Shown here: piece by piece, positions 1-7,205 of the stretch
Layout: every line of letters starts with the position of its first letter
How positions within the stretch are numbered: the stretch's first letter is position 1
DNA from: Luminiphilus sp.
Lineage (GTDB): Bacteria > Pseudomonadota > Gammaproteobacteria > Pseudomonadales > Halieaceae
NCBI GenBank assembly: GCA_029253085.1
Contig: JAQXAF010000036.1
Span: 1 to 33,892, forward strand
DNA length: 33,892 nucleotides
Reading direction: 5' to 3'
Translations under genes and position numbers: made by a program
Notes under the pieces: model-generated
The model's input: the letters and a program-made list of their open reading frames with translations, nothing else
Told to the model about the DNA's origin: nothing
Databases searched by the model: none

Positions 1-395
1 GTTTGAGTCTCGCCGCCGCCGCCGATCTTCGAGTCGCCGACAGCACCGCAAAATTTTGTGCAGCCTATATTCGCATTGGGCTTACCGGCGCTGATATGGC
101 CAGTAGCTACCTTTTGCCCCGATTGGTCGGTGGCTCCTTTGCGGCTGAAATGATGATGACCGGTCGTGCCTATGCTGCCGATGCAATGGATAAACGCGGC
201 TTCCTTTCCGACCTTACTGATCCGGGGGCAAGGGAACCGGCGGTGGAGGCCTTGGTCACCGATCTATTGGCGACGGCGCCCCTTGGGCTTCGTCTGACCA
301 AAGAGGCAGTCCATCTGGGTATTGATTCGTCCTCCATGGAAGCGACTATGGCCCTAGAAGATCGGCATCAGACATTGTTTGTCGATGACCGATGA
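1..395 (+). CDS. Enoyl-CoA hydratase/isomerase (crotonase) family protein, 5' end outside window
   Basis: C-terminal part of a crotonase-fold protein, which hydrates or isomerises enoyl-CoA thioesters in beta-oxidation-like pathways. The visible part starts in the conserved core: an Ala-rich helix followed by ADLRVADSTAKF, then the family-typical stretches GLTGADMASSYLLPRLVG and AAEMMMTGRAYAADAM, then the late helix ending ALEDRHQTL. The upstream half, with the first oxyanion-hole segment, lies before base 1. The open frame closes early, at the TGA at 393-395. The expected crotonase tail is present just downstream in another frame (see 385-456), so the gene looks frameshifted by one base near 383. 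It converges on the mutase operon, so it may serve the same acyl-CoA pathway. The family is clear; the substrate cannot be told. Confidence 0.85.
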   Translation, partial: LSLAAAADLRVADSTAKFCAAYIRIGLTGADMASSYLLPRLVGGSFAAEMMMTGRAYAADAMDKRGFLSDLTDPGAREPAVEALVTDLLATAPLGLRLTKEAVHLGIDSSSMEATMALEDRHQTLFVDDR

Positions 396-456
396 TGCTG
401 CCGAGGCCATGCACGCCTTTCAGGAGCGAAGGGCTCCTGAGTACAAAGGCCGGTAA
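385..456 (+). pseudogene. Displaced C-terminal tail of the crotonase gene (frameshift)
   Basis: Reading from 385 gives MTDDAAEAMHAFQERRAPEY followed by KGR and a TAA at 454-456. This is the usual crotonase C-terminus (acidic turn, helix, then a basic R-x-P-x-(Y/F)-x-G-R end) and should follow QTLFV directly. Removing the single C at 383 joins the two frames as ...QTLFV-MTDD.... The break is either a real frameshift near the 3' end or a sequencing/assembly error. An intact gene would end at 456. Confidence 0.7.
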
Positions 457-475
457 TAGTAAGCAGGCGTCCCGC

Positions 476-496
476 CCGGAGCTGCCGGTGTTTTTT
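476..496 (+). terminator. Possible intrinsic terminator after the crotonase gene
   Basis: A short hairpin, CCGG-AGCTG-CCGG (476-488), is followed by TG and six T residues (491-496), 20 bp after the repaired crotonase stop. An alternative small hairpin, GGCG-TCC-CGCC, lies directly upstream (466-476). The stems are only 4 bp, so strength is doubtful, but the position between two convergent genes suits a terminator. No gene is seen in 457-612. Confidence 0.35.
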
Positions 497-612
497 GTCG
501 CGGCCCTCCCGAGTTGCAGTGCTATCGCGAACCGATAGCCCTTGTAGTTTGCCGGTCAGCGGTGATCACCCGATGATTCTTTCCAAGAGCGAGAGTTCGT
601 TTGGGGCGCGGG

Positions 613-1527
613 TTAGTTCTGTTCTCGGTAAAACTGTTGCAAGAGGTCGGCAGCACCCTCAGGTGCTGCGCTCTCGCTTCTGGCAGCCTCGGGTGATGCC
701 AGAAACGCTTCGAAGTCCCGCAAAAGCTGAGTTTTCGCACCTTCCCTGACCGCTTCACAGCGACGTCTACTCTGCCGGATTTTGGGAGCTTCCTGCATTA
801 AATCGGCCAGCGACTGCCACAGCTCGGGGATGCCCTCATCATCGGTGGCGATAGTAGTGAATACGCGGGGCGGCGTCGCTGCTGGCAAACATTGCAGCGA
901 TTGCTCAAGTAAAATTTTGGCGTTTTCAAGGCCCGGTCGATCGGCTTTGTTCAATACAAAGGCGTCGCCCTGCTCCGTCAGGCCCGCTTTGTTGGCCTGA
1001 AAACTGTCTCCCCAGCCGGGGTTGAGCACAACCGCGACGCGGTCCGCCAGCTCCATAACGTCCAGCTCGACCTGCCCAATACCTAATGTCTCGATGATGA
1101 CCAGCGGCCAGCCTGCGGCATCTAGCACGTTGACCGAGGCGCGTGTCGCAGCGGCAATGCCCCCCTGATAACCCCGTGAGGCCATGGAGCGGAAAAATAC
1201 TTTTTGATCGAAGTGGCGGTAGTCCATCCGCACACGATCTCCCAACAGTGCGCCGCCGGTTAAGGAAGAGCTTGGGTCCACCGCTAGAATGGCGACCGCG
1301 CCGTAATGATCTAGGGCATGGGGTAGCAATGCGCTGATCAGTGACGATTTACCGGCTCCCGGCGGTCCGGTGATCCCCAGTACGTGCGCGGCGGCGGGTT
1401 GCTGCAGGGCTCGCTGTTCAATTTCCAGCGCCTCTGGTCCACCCGATTCAATAGCAGAAATCGATTTGGCGAGTGCTCTGCGTGCGGTGAAACCGTCTCC
1501 CCAGTCAGCACTTGTGGCGTCGCTCAT
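613..1527 (-). CDS. meaB: MeaB/ArgK-type GTPase, chaperone of the neighbouring cobalamin mutase
   Basis: 304-aa G3E-family P-loop GTPase. MeaB-type proteins gate cobalamin loading and protect and reactivate adenosylcobalamin-dependent acyl-CoA mutases in the cytoplasm. Visible motifs: Walker A GPPGAGKSS (about residues 54-62), VDPSSSLTGGALLGDRVRM (84-101), the switch-like segment ETLGIGQVE (146-154) and the guanine-specificity motif NKAD (193-196). The segment between the last two, NPGWGDSFQANKAGL, departs from the usual PGxGDxLQxxKxGI wording, so this is a divergent member. The start ATG overlaps the stop of the B12-binding subunit by 4 nt (ATGA), so it is the last gene of a three-gene leftward operon and is presumably dedicated to that mutase. 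Confidence 0.9.
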   Translation of the reverse strand: MSDATSADWGDGFTARRALAKSISAIESGGPEALEIEQRALQQPAAAHVLGITGPPGAGKSSLISALLPHALDHYGAVAILAVDPSSSLTGGALLGDRVRMDYRHFDQKVFFRSMASRGYQGGIAAATRASVNVLDAAGWPLVIIETLGIGQVELDVMELADRVAVVLNPGWGDSFQANKAGLTEQGDAFVLNKADRPGLENAKILLEQSLQCLPAATPPRVFTTIATDDEGIPELWQSLADLMQEAPKIRQSRRRCEAVREGAKTQLLRDFEAFLASPEAARSESAAPEGAADLLQQFYREQN

Positions 1528-1913
1528 TGTGCTGTGCTGAGTCCTGTGAGCCGATTGGCTGAATCGACAATGTCAGTCAACATTGACCCTGGAGGAAAAA
1601 CTTCGAGTCCCTTTGCCTCGAGCTGCTTGCAGGCATGGGGTGGAATGGTTCCCCCAGCAAAGATTGGCATGTCTGGCGCTGCAGACTGCACCGCGTCAAC
1701 GGCCCTCAGTGCCACATCGATGTGACCACCGATATTAAGACCTACCAAATCGACGTCTTCGTCTATGGCAGCAGCAACAATTTCGGCGGTGGTTGCCATG
1801 CCAATCATGATCACCTCAAATCCAGCATCCCGCAAAGCTCTGGCTACAATAGTTGGCCCGCGCCAGTGCCCATCCAGACCGGTCTTGGCCATAAGAATAC
1901 GTTTTGGCTTCAC
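1524..1913 (-). CDS. Acyl-CoA mutase small subunit (B12-binding domain)
   Basis: Stand-alone adenosylcobalamin-binding domain of 129 aa. The signature DxHxxG is present as LDGHWRG at about residues 13-19; His16 would be the lower axial ligand to cobalt. GLNIGGHIDVAL and FAGGTIPPHA match the later conserved loops. A longer open frame reaches 1979, but I chose the GTG at 1911-1913: it follows the large-subunit stop (1927-1929) by 13 nt, is preceded by an AGGGAG ribosome site, and starts the protein right before the conserved RILMAKTGLDGH core. The split into a large catalytic subunit plus a small B12 subunit is the arrangement of isobutyryl-CoA and 2-hydroxyisobutyryl-CoA mutases and of some methylmalonyl-CoA mutases. 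It must pair with the product of 1927-3579. Confidence 0.9.
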   Translation of the reverse strand: MKPKRILMAKTGLDGHWRGPTIVARALRDAGFEVIMIGMATTAEIVAAAIDEDVDLVGLNIGGHIDVALRAVDAVQSAAPDMPIFAGGTIPPHACKQLEAKGLEVFPPGSMLTDIVDSANRLTGLSTAQ

Positions 1914-1926
1914 GACGTCGCTCCCT

Positions 1927-3579
1927 TTAACATTGAATTGGCGTACGCCAATCACCGAAAACCTCGCGGTATACGTCACCGACCTCTCCCAGGGTTGCCT
2001 CTGCTTCGAGACAATCCATCATGACCGGCATAATGTTGTCGCTGCCACGGCAAACACGCTCTAAATCTTTGAGCGCGGTTTTTGCCCCTTTTTCATGCCG
2101 CGTCCGTTTGACCTCTTTGAGGCGCTCCAGTGCCACGTCGAATGCATCATCGCTCCCGATAAAGCCGTCTATTTCAAAGGGACTGCTATCATCATGAGCC
2201 ATGGTGACACCGACAATATTTGCCTCGCCACTTTCGGTCTGCATAAACTCTTTGTGTTGATTTTCTTCAGCCTTGGCGTGCAACCAACCCGAATCAAGGC
2301 AGGCCAAATAGCCACCTCTTGCGAGGATTTCTTCAAAAAAAGCCCACGCTTTTTCAACGAGTTGCGCAGTGAGTGTTTCGACGTAATAAGACCCCCCGAG
2401 CGGATCAGTGACGTCGGTGAGTCCGGTTTCTTCCATAAGTATTTGTTGAATTCGAACTGACATCTGATGGGCGTGTTCGGAGGGAATGGACAAGGCTTCA
2501 TCGTAGCCCGACACACCTAATGACTGGACACCACCCAGCACCGCGCTGACGGCCATAAGAGCGCCGCGCACCAGATTATTCATGGGTTGTTGATAGGCCA
2601 TTTTTGAGCCAGCCGTTACGCAGTGAATTCTAAGATTAGCTACCCGCTCGTCGTTTATGCCATAGCGTTGTTTTAGCAGGTCCGACCACATAAGCCTCGC
2701 GGCTCGCATTTTGCAGGCTTCCTCAAAGATTTTGATAGAGGCCCTGAAGCTAACTCCGCCACAACCCCTAGCGGCGACTTCTAGGGGAATCCGCCCCCGC
2801 AACTTAATTTCGTCGAGGTATTCTACGGCGTTGGCAAACAAACTCCCCAGCTCTTGATCCGGAGTAAGACCGGTATCGGCTCCGTTGTAACCAGCAATTG
2901 ATACAGGTACCCAGCGTGGAAGATGTTCTGTGCAAAATTCTATGATGTCGCCGTTAAAGCGTAGCCCAGCATCGGTGGGAATCTGTTGTTTGGTGACGCA
3001 TCCGAGATAGGTCAGATTGAAGTCACTCTGCCCAGTGCCAGCTAACTTACTCAGGTCATATCCTCTTTTTTTGGCAACGGCCCAGTAAGCAGCCAGGGCA
3101 AAGGGTGCGTGTTGTACCACCGCGCCTCCAGCATGGCCGAAGCTGGTGTCCATAGGCAGCCCGTCGAGACAGATGGCTGTATCGCGCACGCTTTGCATGA
3201 CCGCGCCCGTCAGCCCTACATCTTCTCTGCGCGCCAGTACTTCGGGATGGTCAACGTTGTAGCAGTGATCTGCCGTATTACGGTCGTGCTCCATGATGAA
3301 ACCGGTCTCACCGTTTTTTAGCAAAAACTTGATGCGTTCATTCTCGTCTTCGGGCTTTCCAAAACCACTGAGCTGAAAAATACGCCAGGGTTTGGATCTA
3401 TAGCCGGAGGGATGAAAGCCTCGGTGATAGGGGGCCTCGCCCGGCGCTACATTCACGCGCTCGGCGTGGGAGTCGGGTATGTCTTCCGCCGTGTAATAGG
3501 ACTTAAGGGGAATATCCGAGCAAGCCTGCACCGTGTCTTGTGGATCTTTTGGGCGCATGTTGTAAAACCTCTCCAGCAT
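1927..3579 (-). CDS. Divergent cobalamin-dependent acyl-CoA mutase, large (substrate-binding) subunit
   Basis: 550-aa TIM-barrel subunit of the methylmalonyl-CoA mutase superfamily; radical carbon-skeleton rearrangement of an acyl-CoA. Family landmarks: PYHRG and YRSKPW near residues 50-65, SGFG at 71-74, NLRIHC at 315-320, VLGGVQSL at 347-354, and DPLGGSYYVE at 392-401. Hand alignment to family members recalled from memory shows unusual active-site residues. The position of Tyr89 of methylmalonyl-CoA mutase (Phe in isobutyryl-, Ile90 in 2-hydroxyisobutyryl-CoA mutase) is Leu70. The position of Asp117 of 2-hydroxyisobutyryl-CoA mutase is Glu97. The carboxylate-binding Arg207 is replaced by Cys194 or Val195. 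Catalytic His244 is Asn232 in IAGYNGADTG. It is therefore unlikely to be a methylmalonyl-CoA mutase; a hydroxylated or otherwise polar branched acyl-CoA is possible. First gene of the leftward operon with the B12 subunit and MeaB. The true substrate is unknown. Confidence 0.9.
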   Translation of the reverse strand: MLERFYNMRPKDPQDTVQACSDIPLKSYYTAEDIPDSHAERVNVAPGEAPYHRGFHPSGYRSKPWRIFQLSGFGKPEDENERIKFLLKNGETGFIMEHDRNTADHCYNVDHPEVLARREDVGLTGAVMQSVRDTAICLDGLPMDTSFGHAGGAVVQHAPFALAAYWAVAKKRGYDLSKLAGTGQSDFNLTYLGCVTKQQIPTDAGLRFNGDIIEFCTEHLPRWVPVSIAGYNGADTGLTPDQELGSLFANAVEYLDEIKLRGRIPLEVAARGCGGVSFRASIKIFEEACKMRAARLMWSDLLKQRYGINDERVANLRIHCVTAGSKMAYQQPMNNLVRGALMAVSAVLGGVQSLGVSGYDEALSIPSEHAHQMSVRIQQILMEETGLTDVTDPLGGSYYVETLTAQLVEKAWAFFEEILARGGYLACLDSGWLHAKAEENQHKEFMQTESGEANIVGVTMAHDDSSPFEIDGFIGSDDAFDVALERLKEVKRTRHEKGAKTALKDLERVCRGSDNIMPVMMDCLEAEATLGEVGDVYREVFGDWRTPIQC

Positions 3580-3585
3580 GTTTTT

Positions 3586-3637
3586 TACTCAGCGTACTAC
3601 ATGTTTACTTTCGAGTATGCAATTGATACGTTGAGTA
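3586..3637. promoter_or_regulatory. Divergent control region with clustered GAGTA/TACTC words
   Basis: The 93-bp space between the mutase operon (leftward) and the dehydrogenase/TetR run (rightward) must hold both promoters. It contains an imperfect inverted repeat, TACTCAGCG (3586-3594) and CGTTGAGTA (3629-3637), matching at 8 of 9 positions, with a short palindrome TACT-TTCG-AGTA (3606-3617) between them. This spacing of GAGTA half-sites looks like an operator for a dimeric regulator, the obvious candidate being the TetR protein at 4854. A weak rightward promoter (TTTACT, 17 bp, TACGTT) can be drawn through it. Inference only. Confidence 0.4.
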
Positions 3638-3672
3638 CAACAACTACAAAAAAATGAACATGGGGGCACGCT

Positions 3673-4851
3673 GTGTTTGGATACGACGCATCAACGCTGG
3701 GCTTAACCGCAACTGAGCGGGTCCATATGGGGCGCCGCGCCGCCGAGACTCTTGGCGAAGAGGCCCAGCTTTTAGGTGCTCAGCGAGTTTTTCTTTTGGT
3801 CAGTACCACATTGCGCAACAAAACCAACGAGATTGCTGAAATTGAAGCGGCTTTGGGCGCTCGTTTGGCACAGACCTACGATGGTATTGCTGCCCACGCC
3901 CCGCGGACGGACGTGTTAAAGGCGATTGAATCTGCGCGGTCAGTGGATGCAGATTTGATCATTACGGTGGGTGGCGGCTCTGTTACCGACGCGGGTAAGG
4001 TTATTGCTCTAGGTCTCAAACACAACATCAACACTCACGAAGATTTCGAGGGGTTCTACGTCTTCGTAGACGATAATGGCGACACCGTAGCACCGGTTTT
4101 TGAAGGTCCCGATATACGTGTTATTTGCTGTCCAACAACGTTGTCTGGGGGTGAGTTCAATACCATGGGCGGTGTCACTGATGATCGCGAAAATAAGAAG
4201 CAGGGCTACACTCACCGTATGATGGCGCCGATCGCTATCGTTCTTGATCCTGCCCTGACTTTGCACACGCCAGAATGGTTATGGCATTCAACCGGCGTGC
4301 GAGCCGTTGATCATGCGCTAGAATCCCTAAGCTCCAATCACTCCAGTTACTTTTGTGATGGTGTGGCTGAAAGTGCGCTCAGGTTGCTCAGTCAGGCTAT
4401 GCCAGCCGTCAAGGCTGATCCCTCCGATCTCGATGCGCGTCTGCGTTGCCAGATAGGTGCTTGGCAGTCGATGATTCCCATTATCGGCGGTGTTCCGATG
4501 GGCGCGAGTCACGCAATTGGTCATGTGCTAGGGGGGACCGCAGATGTTCCTCATGGTTATTGCTCCTGCGTTATGGCGCCGGCAGTGTTGGCTTTTAATA
4601 AGCCGGTTACCGGCGCTAAGCAGGTAAAAGTCAGCGATAGCTTTGGGCGTCCGGGAGAGGATGCCAGCGTTGTGCTCGACGAGTTTATCCGTGGGCTGGG
4701 CATGCCTCGGTCATTAGGTGAAGTGGGGGTTAGCGATGACCAGCTCGATCTCATCGCCGAATACACCATGTTGGATTTTTGGTCCCGCACCAATCCGCGT
4801 GAAATCACTGGCCCCGCCGATGTTCGAAGCATTTTGGAACAGGCGCGTTAA
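3673..4851 (+). CDS. Iron-containing alcohol dehydrogenase / maleylacetate reductase family protein
   Basis: 392-aa member of the Fe-ADH fold, probably an NAD(P)-dependent alcohol, semialdehyde or keto-acid oxidoreductase. The nucleotide-binding signature VGGGSVTDAGK is at residues 99-109. Metal-site histidines are recognisable: His214 (AVDHALES), the pair in SHAIGH (280-284) and PHG (His294). The first ligand, normally Asp in a GxDAxxHAxE motif, is Arg210 here (TGVRAVDHALE); maleylacetate reductases also lack this Asp. Metal use is therefore uncertain. The GTG start follows a GGGG-containing leader. It is the first gene of a rightward cluster, 2 nt before the TetR gene and divergent from the mutase operon, which suggests it oxidises or reduces an intermediate of the same pathway. 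Confidence 0.85.
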   Translation: MFGYDASTLGLTATERVHMGRRAAETLGEEAQLLGAQRVFLLVSTTLRNKTNEIAEIEAALGARLAQTYDGIAAHAPRTDVLKAIESARSVDADLIITVGGGSVTDAGKVIALGLKHNINTHEDFEGFYVFVDDNGDTVAPVFEGPDIRVICCPTTLSGGEFNTMGGVTDDRENKKQGYTHRMMAPIAIVLDPALTLHTPEWLWHSTGVRAVDHALESLSSNHSSYFCDGVAESALRLLSQAMPAVKADPSDLDARLRCQIGAWQSMIPIIGGVPMGASHAIGHVLGGTADVPHGYCSCVMAPAVLAFNKPVTGAKQVKVSDSFGRPGEDASVVLDEFIRGLGMPRSLGEVGVSDDQLDLIAEYTMLDFWSRTNPREITGPADVRSILEQAR

Positions 4852-4853
4852 CA

Positions 4854-5543
4854 GTGACTGCGGCGATTAGTCTCGCGCAAAGTAACCTTAAACATGAGGT
4901 TTCCGATTTTAAACGTCGGCGCATTCGTGAAGAAGCCAGTCATCTGTTTTTTCAGCAGGGTTACGAAGGGACAACCCTCGATGCTATTGCTCAGCGACTC
5001 GACGTTACCAAGCCCTTTCTTTACACGCATTACGCTAACAAAGCCGAGCTACTCTATGACATTTGCAGAACAGGTATTTTGCAGTCGCTAGCAGCCATTG
5101 ATCCTATTCTAGACGACAGCACGGCGACCGCAGCGGATCGCTTGGGTCGCTTGGTAGAGGCGGTTTTGGCGATTATTTTTGATTATCAGGAATTTATTGT
5201 TGTCTACGAGCGCGAAGAAAAAAACCTCGATGAAATGCAGGCCAGAGAAATTCGCGAGCACCGCAGCTTATTCGACCATAAAGTTGCCATGTTGCTAGAG
5301 CAAGGTCGCGCGTCCGCAGAATTCGAGGTGATCGATGCGGTGCTCACCGCTAATACCATTGGTGGAATGATGACGTGGGTAGCACTGTGGTATCGCTCCG
5401 GCGGTAAGCGAACCCGTCACCAGATTATTAGTCATACGCTAAGGATGGTGTTCTCAGCAGCGGGTGCAAACCAAAAAGGTCAAAGCGACATTTTGCCCCT
5501 GCGGCACGAGGAGGGTGGCGTTAAAGGGGTGGATAAAATATGA
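4854..5543 (+). CDS. TetR/AcrR-family transcriptional regulator
   Basis: 229-aa regulator. The N-terminal helix-turn-helix is clear: RIREEASHLFFQQGYEGTTL, then DAIAQRLDVTKPFLYTHYAN and KAELLYDI, about residues 22-70. The rest is an all-helical ligand-binding domain without assignable specificity. The GTG start lies 2 nt after the dehydrogenase stop, and the 3' end overlaps the acyl-CoA ligase start by 4 nt (ATGA), so the three genes are co-transcribed and translationally coupled. Such regulators commonly repress the catabolic genes around them and respond to an acyl-CoA or pathway substrate. The GAGTA-rich divergent region at 3586-3637 is its likely target, by inference. Confidence 0.9.
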   Translation: MTAAISLAQSNLKHEVSDFKRRRIREEASHLFFQQGYEGTTLDAIAQRLDVTKPFLYTHYANKAELLYDICRTGILQSLAAIDPILDDSTATAADRLGRLVEAVLAIIFDYQEFIVVYEREEKNLDEMQAREIREHRSLFDHKVAMLLEQGRASAEFEVIDAVLTANTIGGMMTWVALWYRSGGKRTRHQIISHTLRMVFSAAGANQKGQSDILPLRHEEGGVKGVDKI

Positions 5544-7165
5544 GCACGCAAACATCAACGTCAGACCCGCGCATCCCCGAGCGCGATCGCTGTGTAACGC
5601 GCTATCTGCTGCAACGCTGGGCAGAAGAGAAGCCTGAGCAGATTTTTGCACTGTTTCAAGATGGCGAGGAGTGGACCTACGATGAGCTACTCAGCAGAGT
5701 CCAACAATTGGCCGGTGGTTTTGCTAAAGCGGGTGTGTCGCGTGGAGATCATGTTGCCGTTTGGATGTTTGATGGCAAGGAGGCAATCCTTACGTTTTTT
5801 GCGCTGAATTACTTGGGTGCTGTGTTTGTGCCGCTTAATACGGCTTTTAAAGGGAAGGTACTCGAGCACACGCTTAACCTGTCTGACGCCGAAATTTTGG
5901 TGGCTCATGCGCAACTGTTGGAACGACTTGGGGAGGTTGTTTGTCCCAAGCTGAGTCAGATCATCAGCCTCGGTGATGGTTCGGTTCCTCGGGATTATCA
6001 GGGCACACCTTGGTCCGTTGTTAGTGAAGCTAGTGCCGTCCCGCCTGAACTTGATCGACCCATAGAACCTTGGGACACCCAATCTATTATTTTCACATCG
6101 GGTACTACTGGCCCCTCAAAGGGCGTGCTGTCGTCCTATCTCCATATTTTTACCAATGCGGGCCCTGAGAGTTGGCCATTTGTCACGGGTGAGGATCGCT
6201 TCCTCATCAATATGCCTATCTTTCATATAGGCGGCATGGGTGTGATTTTCGTGATGCTGGCGAGGGGTGGCTCCATTGCCGTTTCAGAGGGATTTTCAAC
6301 CGATACGTTTTGGCCTTTTGTTCGTTCATCGAAAACGACCGTTGTATTCTTGCTGGGTGTGATGGGTACTTTTCTGTTGAAGCAACCGCCCTCCGACGGT
6401 GATCGTGATCACGGGATTCGATTGGTGTTCATGGTGCCACTTACCGAGACATGTGCTGAATTTAAGACCCGCTTCGGTCCCGATGTTTTTACCATTTTTA
6501 ATATGACCGAAGTGAGCTCACCCATCGTGTCAGAGGCCAATCCAACCAAGCGGGGTACTTGTGGCCGCAAGCGCGATGGCGTCGATGTTCGTCTGGTCGA
6601 TGATCATGACTGTGAAGTGCCTCTCGGCGAAATCGGAGAAATGATCGTTCGCACGGACCGCCCTTGGGGCATGAATTCGGGTTACTACAAGCAGAGCGAT
6701 GCCACGGCAGAAGCCTGGCGCAATGGTTGGTTTCACACCGGAGATTGTTTCCGTGTTGATAGTGACGGCTACTATTATTTTGTGGACCGTATGAAAGACG
6801 CGATCCGCAGACGCGGTGAAAATATCTCATCTTTTGAAGTGGAGGCGGAAGTCGTGGCGTACGAGGCCGTTCGAGAGGCCGCCGCCTACGCCGTGCCCAG
6901 TGATGTGGGTGAAGACGAGGTGATGGTGGCGGTTGCTCCTGTGGAGGGCCAGACCATTGATCCCGAGACCTTAGTACGTTTTCTCGGTGAGCAAATGGCG
7001 CATTTCATGGTGCCACGATATGTCCGCATTCTTGACGAGCTGCCCAAAACACCGTCATCAAAGGTCATGAAGCATGTATTAAGAAACGAGGGTATTACTA
7101 GTGATACCTGGGACAGAGCAGCCATTGGCCTGCAATTTAAACGCGAAATACTAACGGCCCAGTAA
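5540..7165 (+). CDS. AMP-binding acyl-CoA synthetase (CaiC-like)
   Basis: 541-aa ANL-superfamily ligase that activates a carboxylic acid with ATP and CoA via an acyl-adenylate. Motifs in order: the phosphate loop IIFTSGTTGPSKGV (about 179-192), the central MTEVSSPIV segment, the adenine/hinge region GWFHTGDCF and DRMKDAIRRRGENISSFEVE, and the C-terminal catalytic Lys in PKTPSSKVMKHVLR. The Arg-Arg-Gly-Glu-Asn-Ile-Ser version of the hinge motif is common in crotonobetaine/carnitine-CoA-ligase-like members. The start ATG overlaps the TetR stop by 4 nt; the stop lies 40 nt before the receptor gene. It probably activates the acid formed by upstream oxidation so that the mutase and crotonase can act on it. 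Confidence 0.92.
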   Translation: MSTQTSTSDPRIPERDRCVTRYLLQRWAEEKPEQIFALFQDGEEWTYDELLSRVQQLAGGFAKAGVSRGDHVAVWMFDGKEAILTFFALNYLGAVFVPLNTAFKGKVLEHTLNLSDAEILVAHAQLLERLGEVVCPKLSQIISLGDGSVPRDYQGTPWSVVSEASAVPPELDRPIEPWDTQSIIFTSGTTGPSKGVLSSYLHIFTNAGPESWPFVTGEDRFLINMPIFHIGGMGVIFVMLARGGSIAVSEGFSTDTFWPFVRSSKTTVVFLLGVMGTFLLKQPPSDGDRDHGIRLVFMVPLTETCAEFKTRFGPDVFTIFNMTEVSSPIVSEANPTKRGTCGRKRDGVDVRLVDDHDCEVPLGEIGEMIVRTDRPWGMNSGYYKQSDATAEAWRNGWFHTGDCFRVDSDGYYYFVDRMKDAIRRRGENISSFEVEAEVVAYEAVREAAAYAVPSDVGEDEVMVAVAPVEGQTIDPETLVRFLGEQMAHFMVPRYVRILDELPKTPSSKVMKHVLRNEGITSDTWDRAAIGLQFKREILTAQ

Positions 7166-7205
7166 GGGTTATAAACCTAAAGTTGTGAAGCGAGGAGTAA
7201 CACCC

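Noticed and set aside
495-758. Short open frames over the 3' end of the MeaB gene
   Set aside because: They are in other frames or antisense to a clear GTPase gene and show no domain or ribosome site.
2095-2516. Open frames on both strands inside the mutase gene
   Set aside because: They overlap a strongly conserved coding region in other frames and have no protein-family features.
1927-3579. Plain annotation as methylmalonyl-CoA mutase
   Set aside because: The carboxylate-binding Arg, the specificity Tyr and the catalytic His expected of that enzyme are not found at the aligned positions.
7185-7205. Upstream GTG start for the TonB receptor
   Set aside because: The ATG at 7206 has a better-spaced GAGGAG and yields a normal signal peptide.
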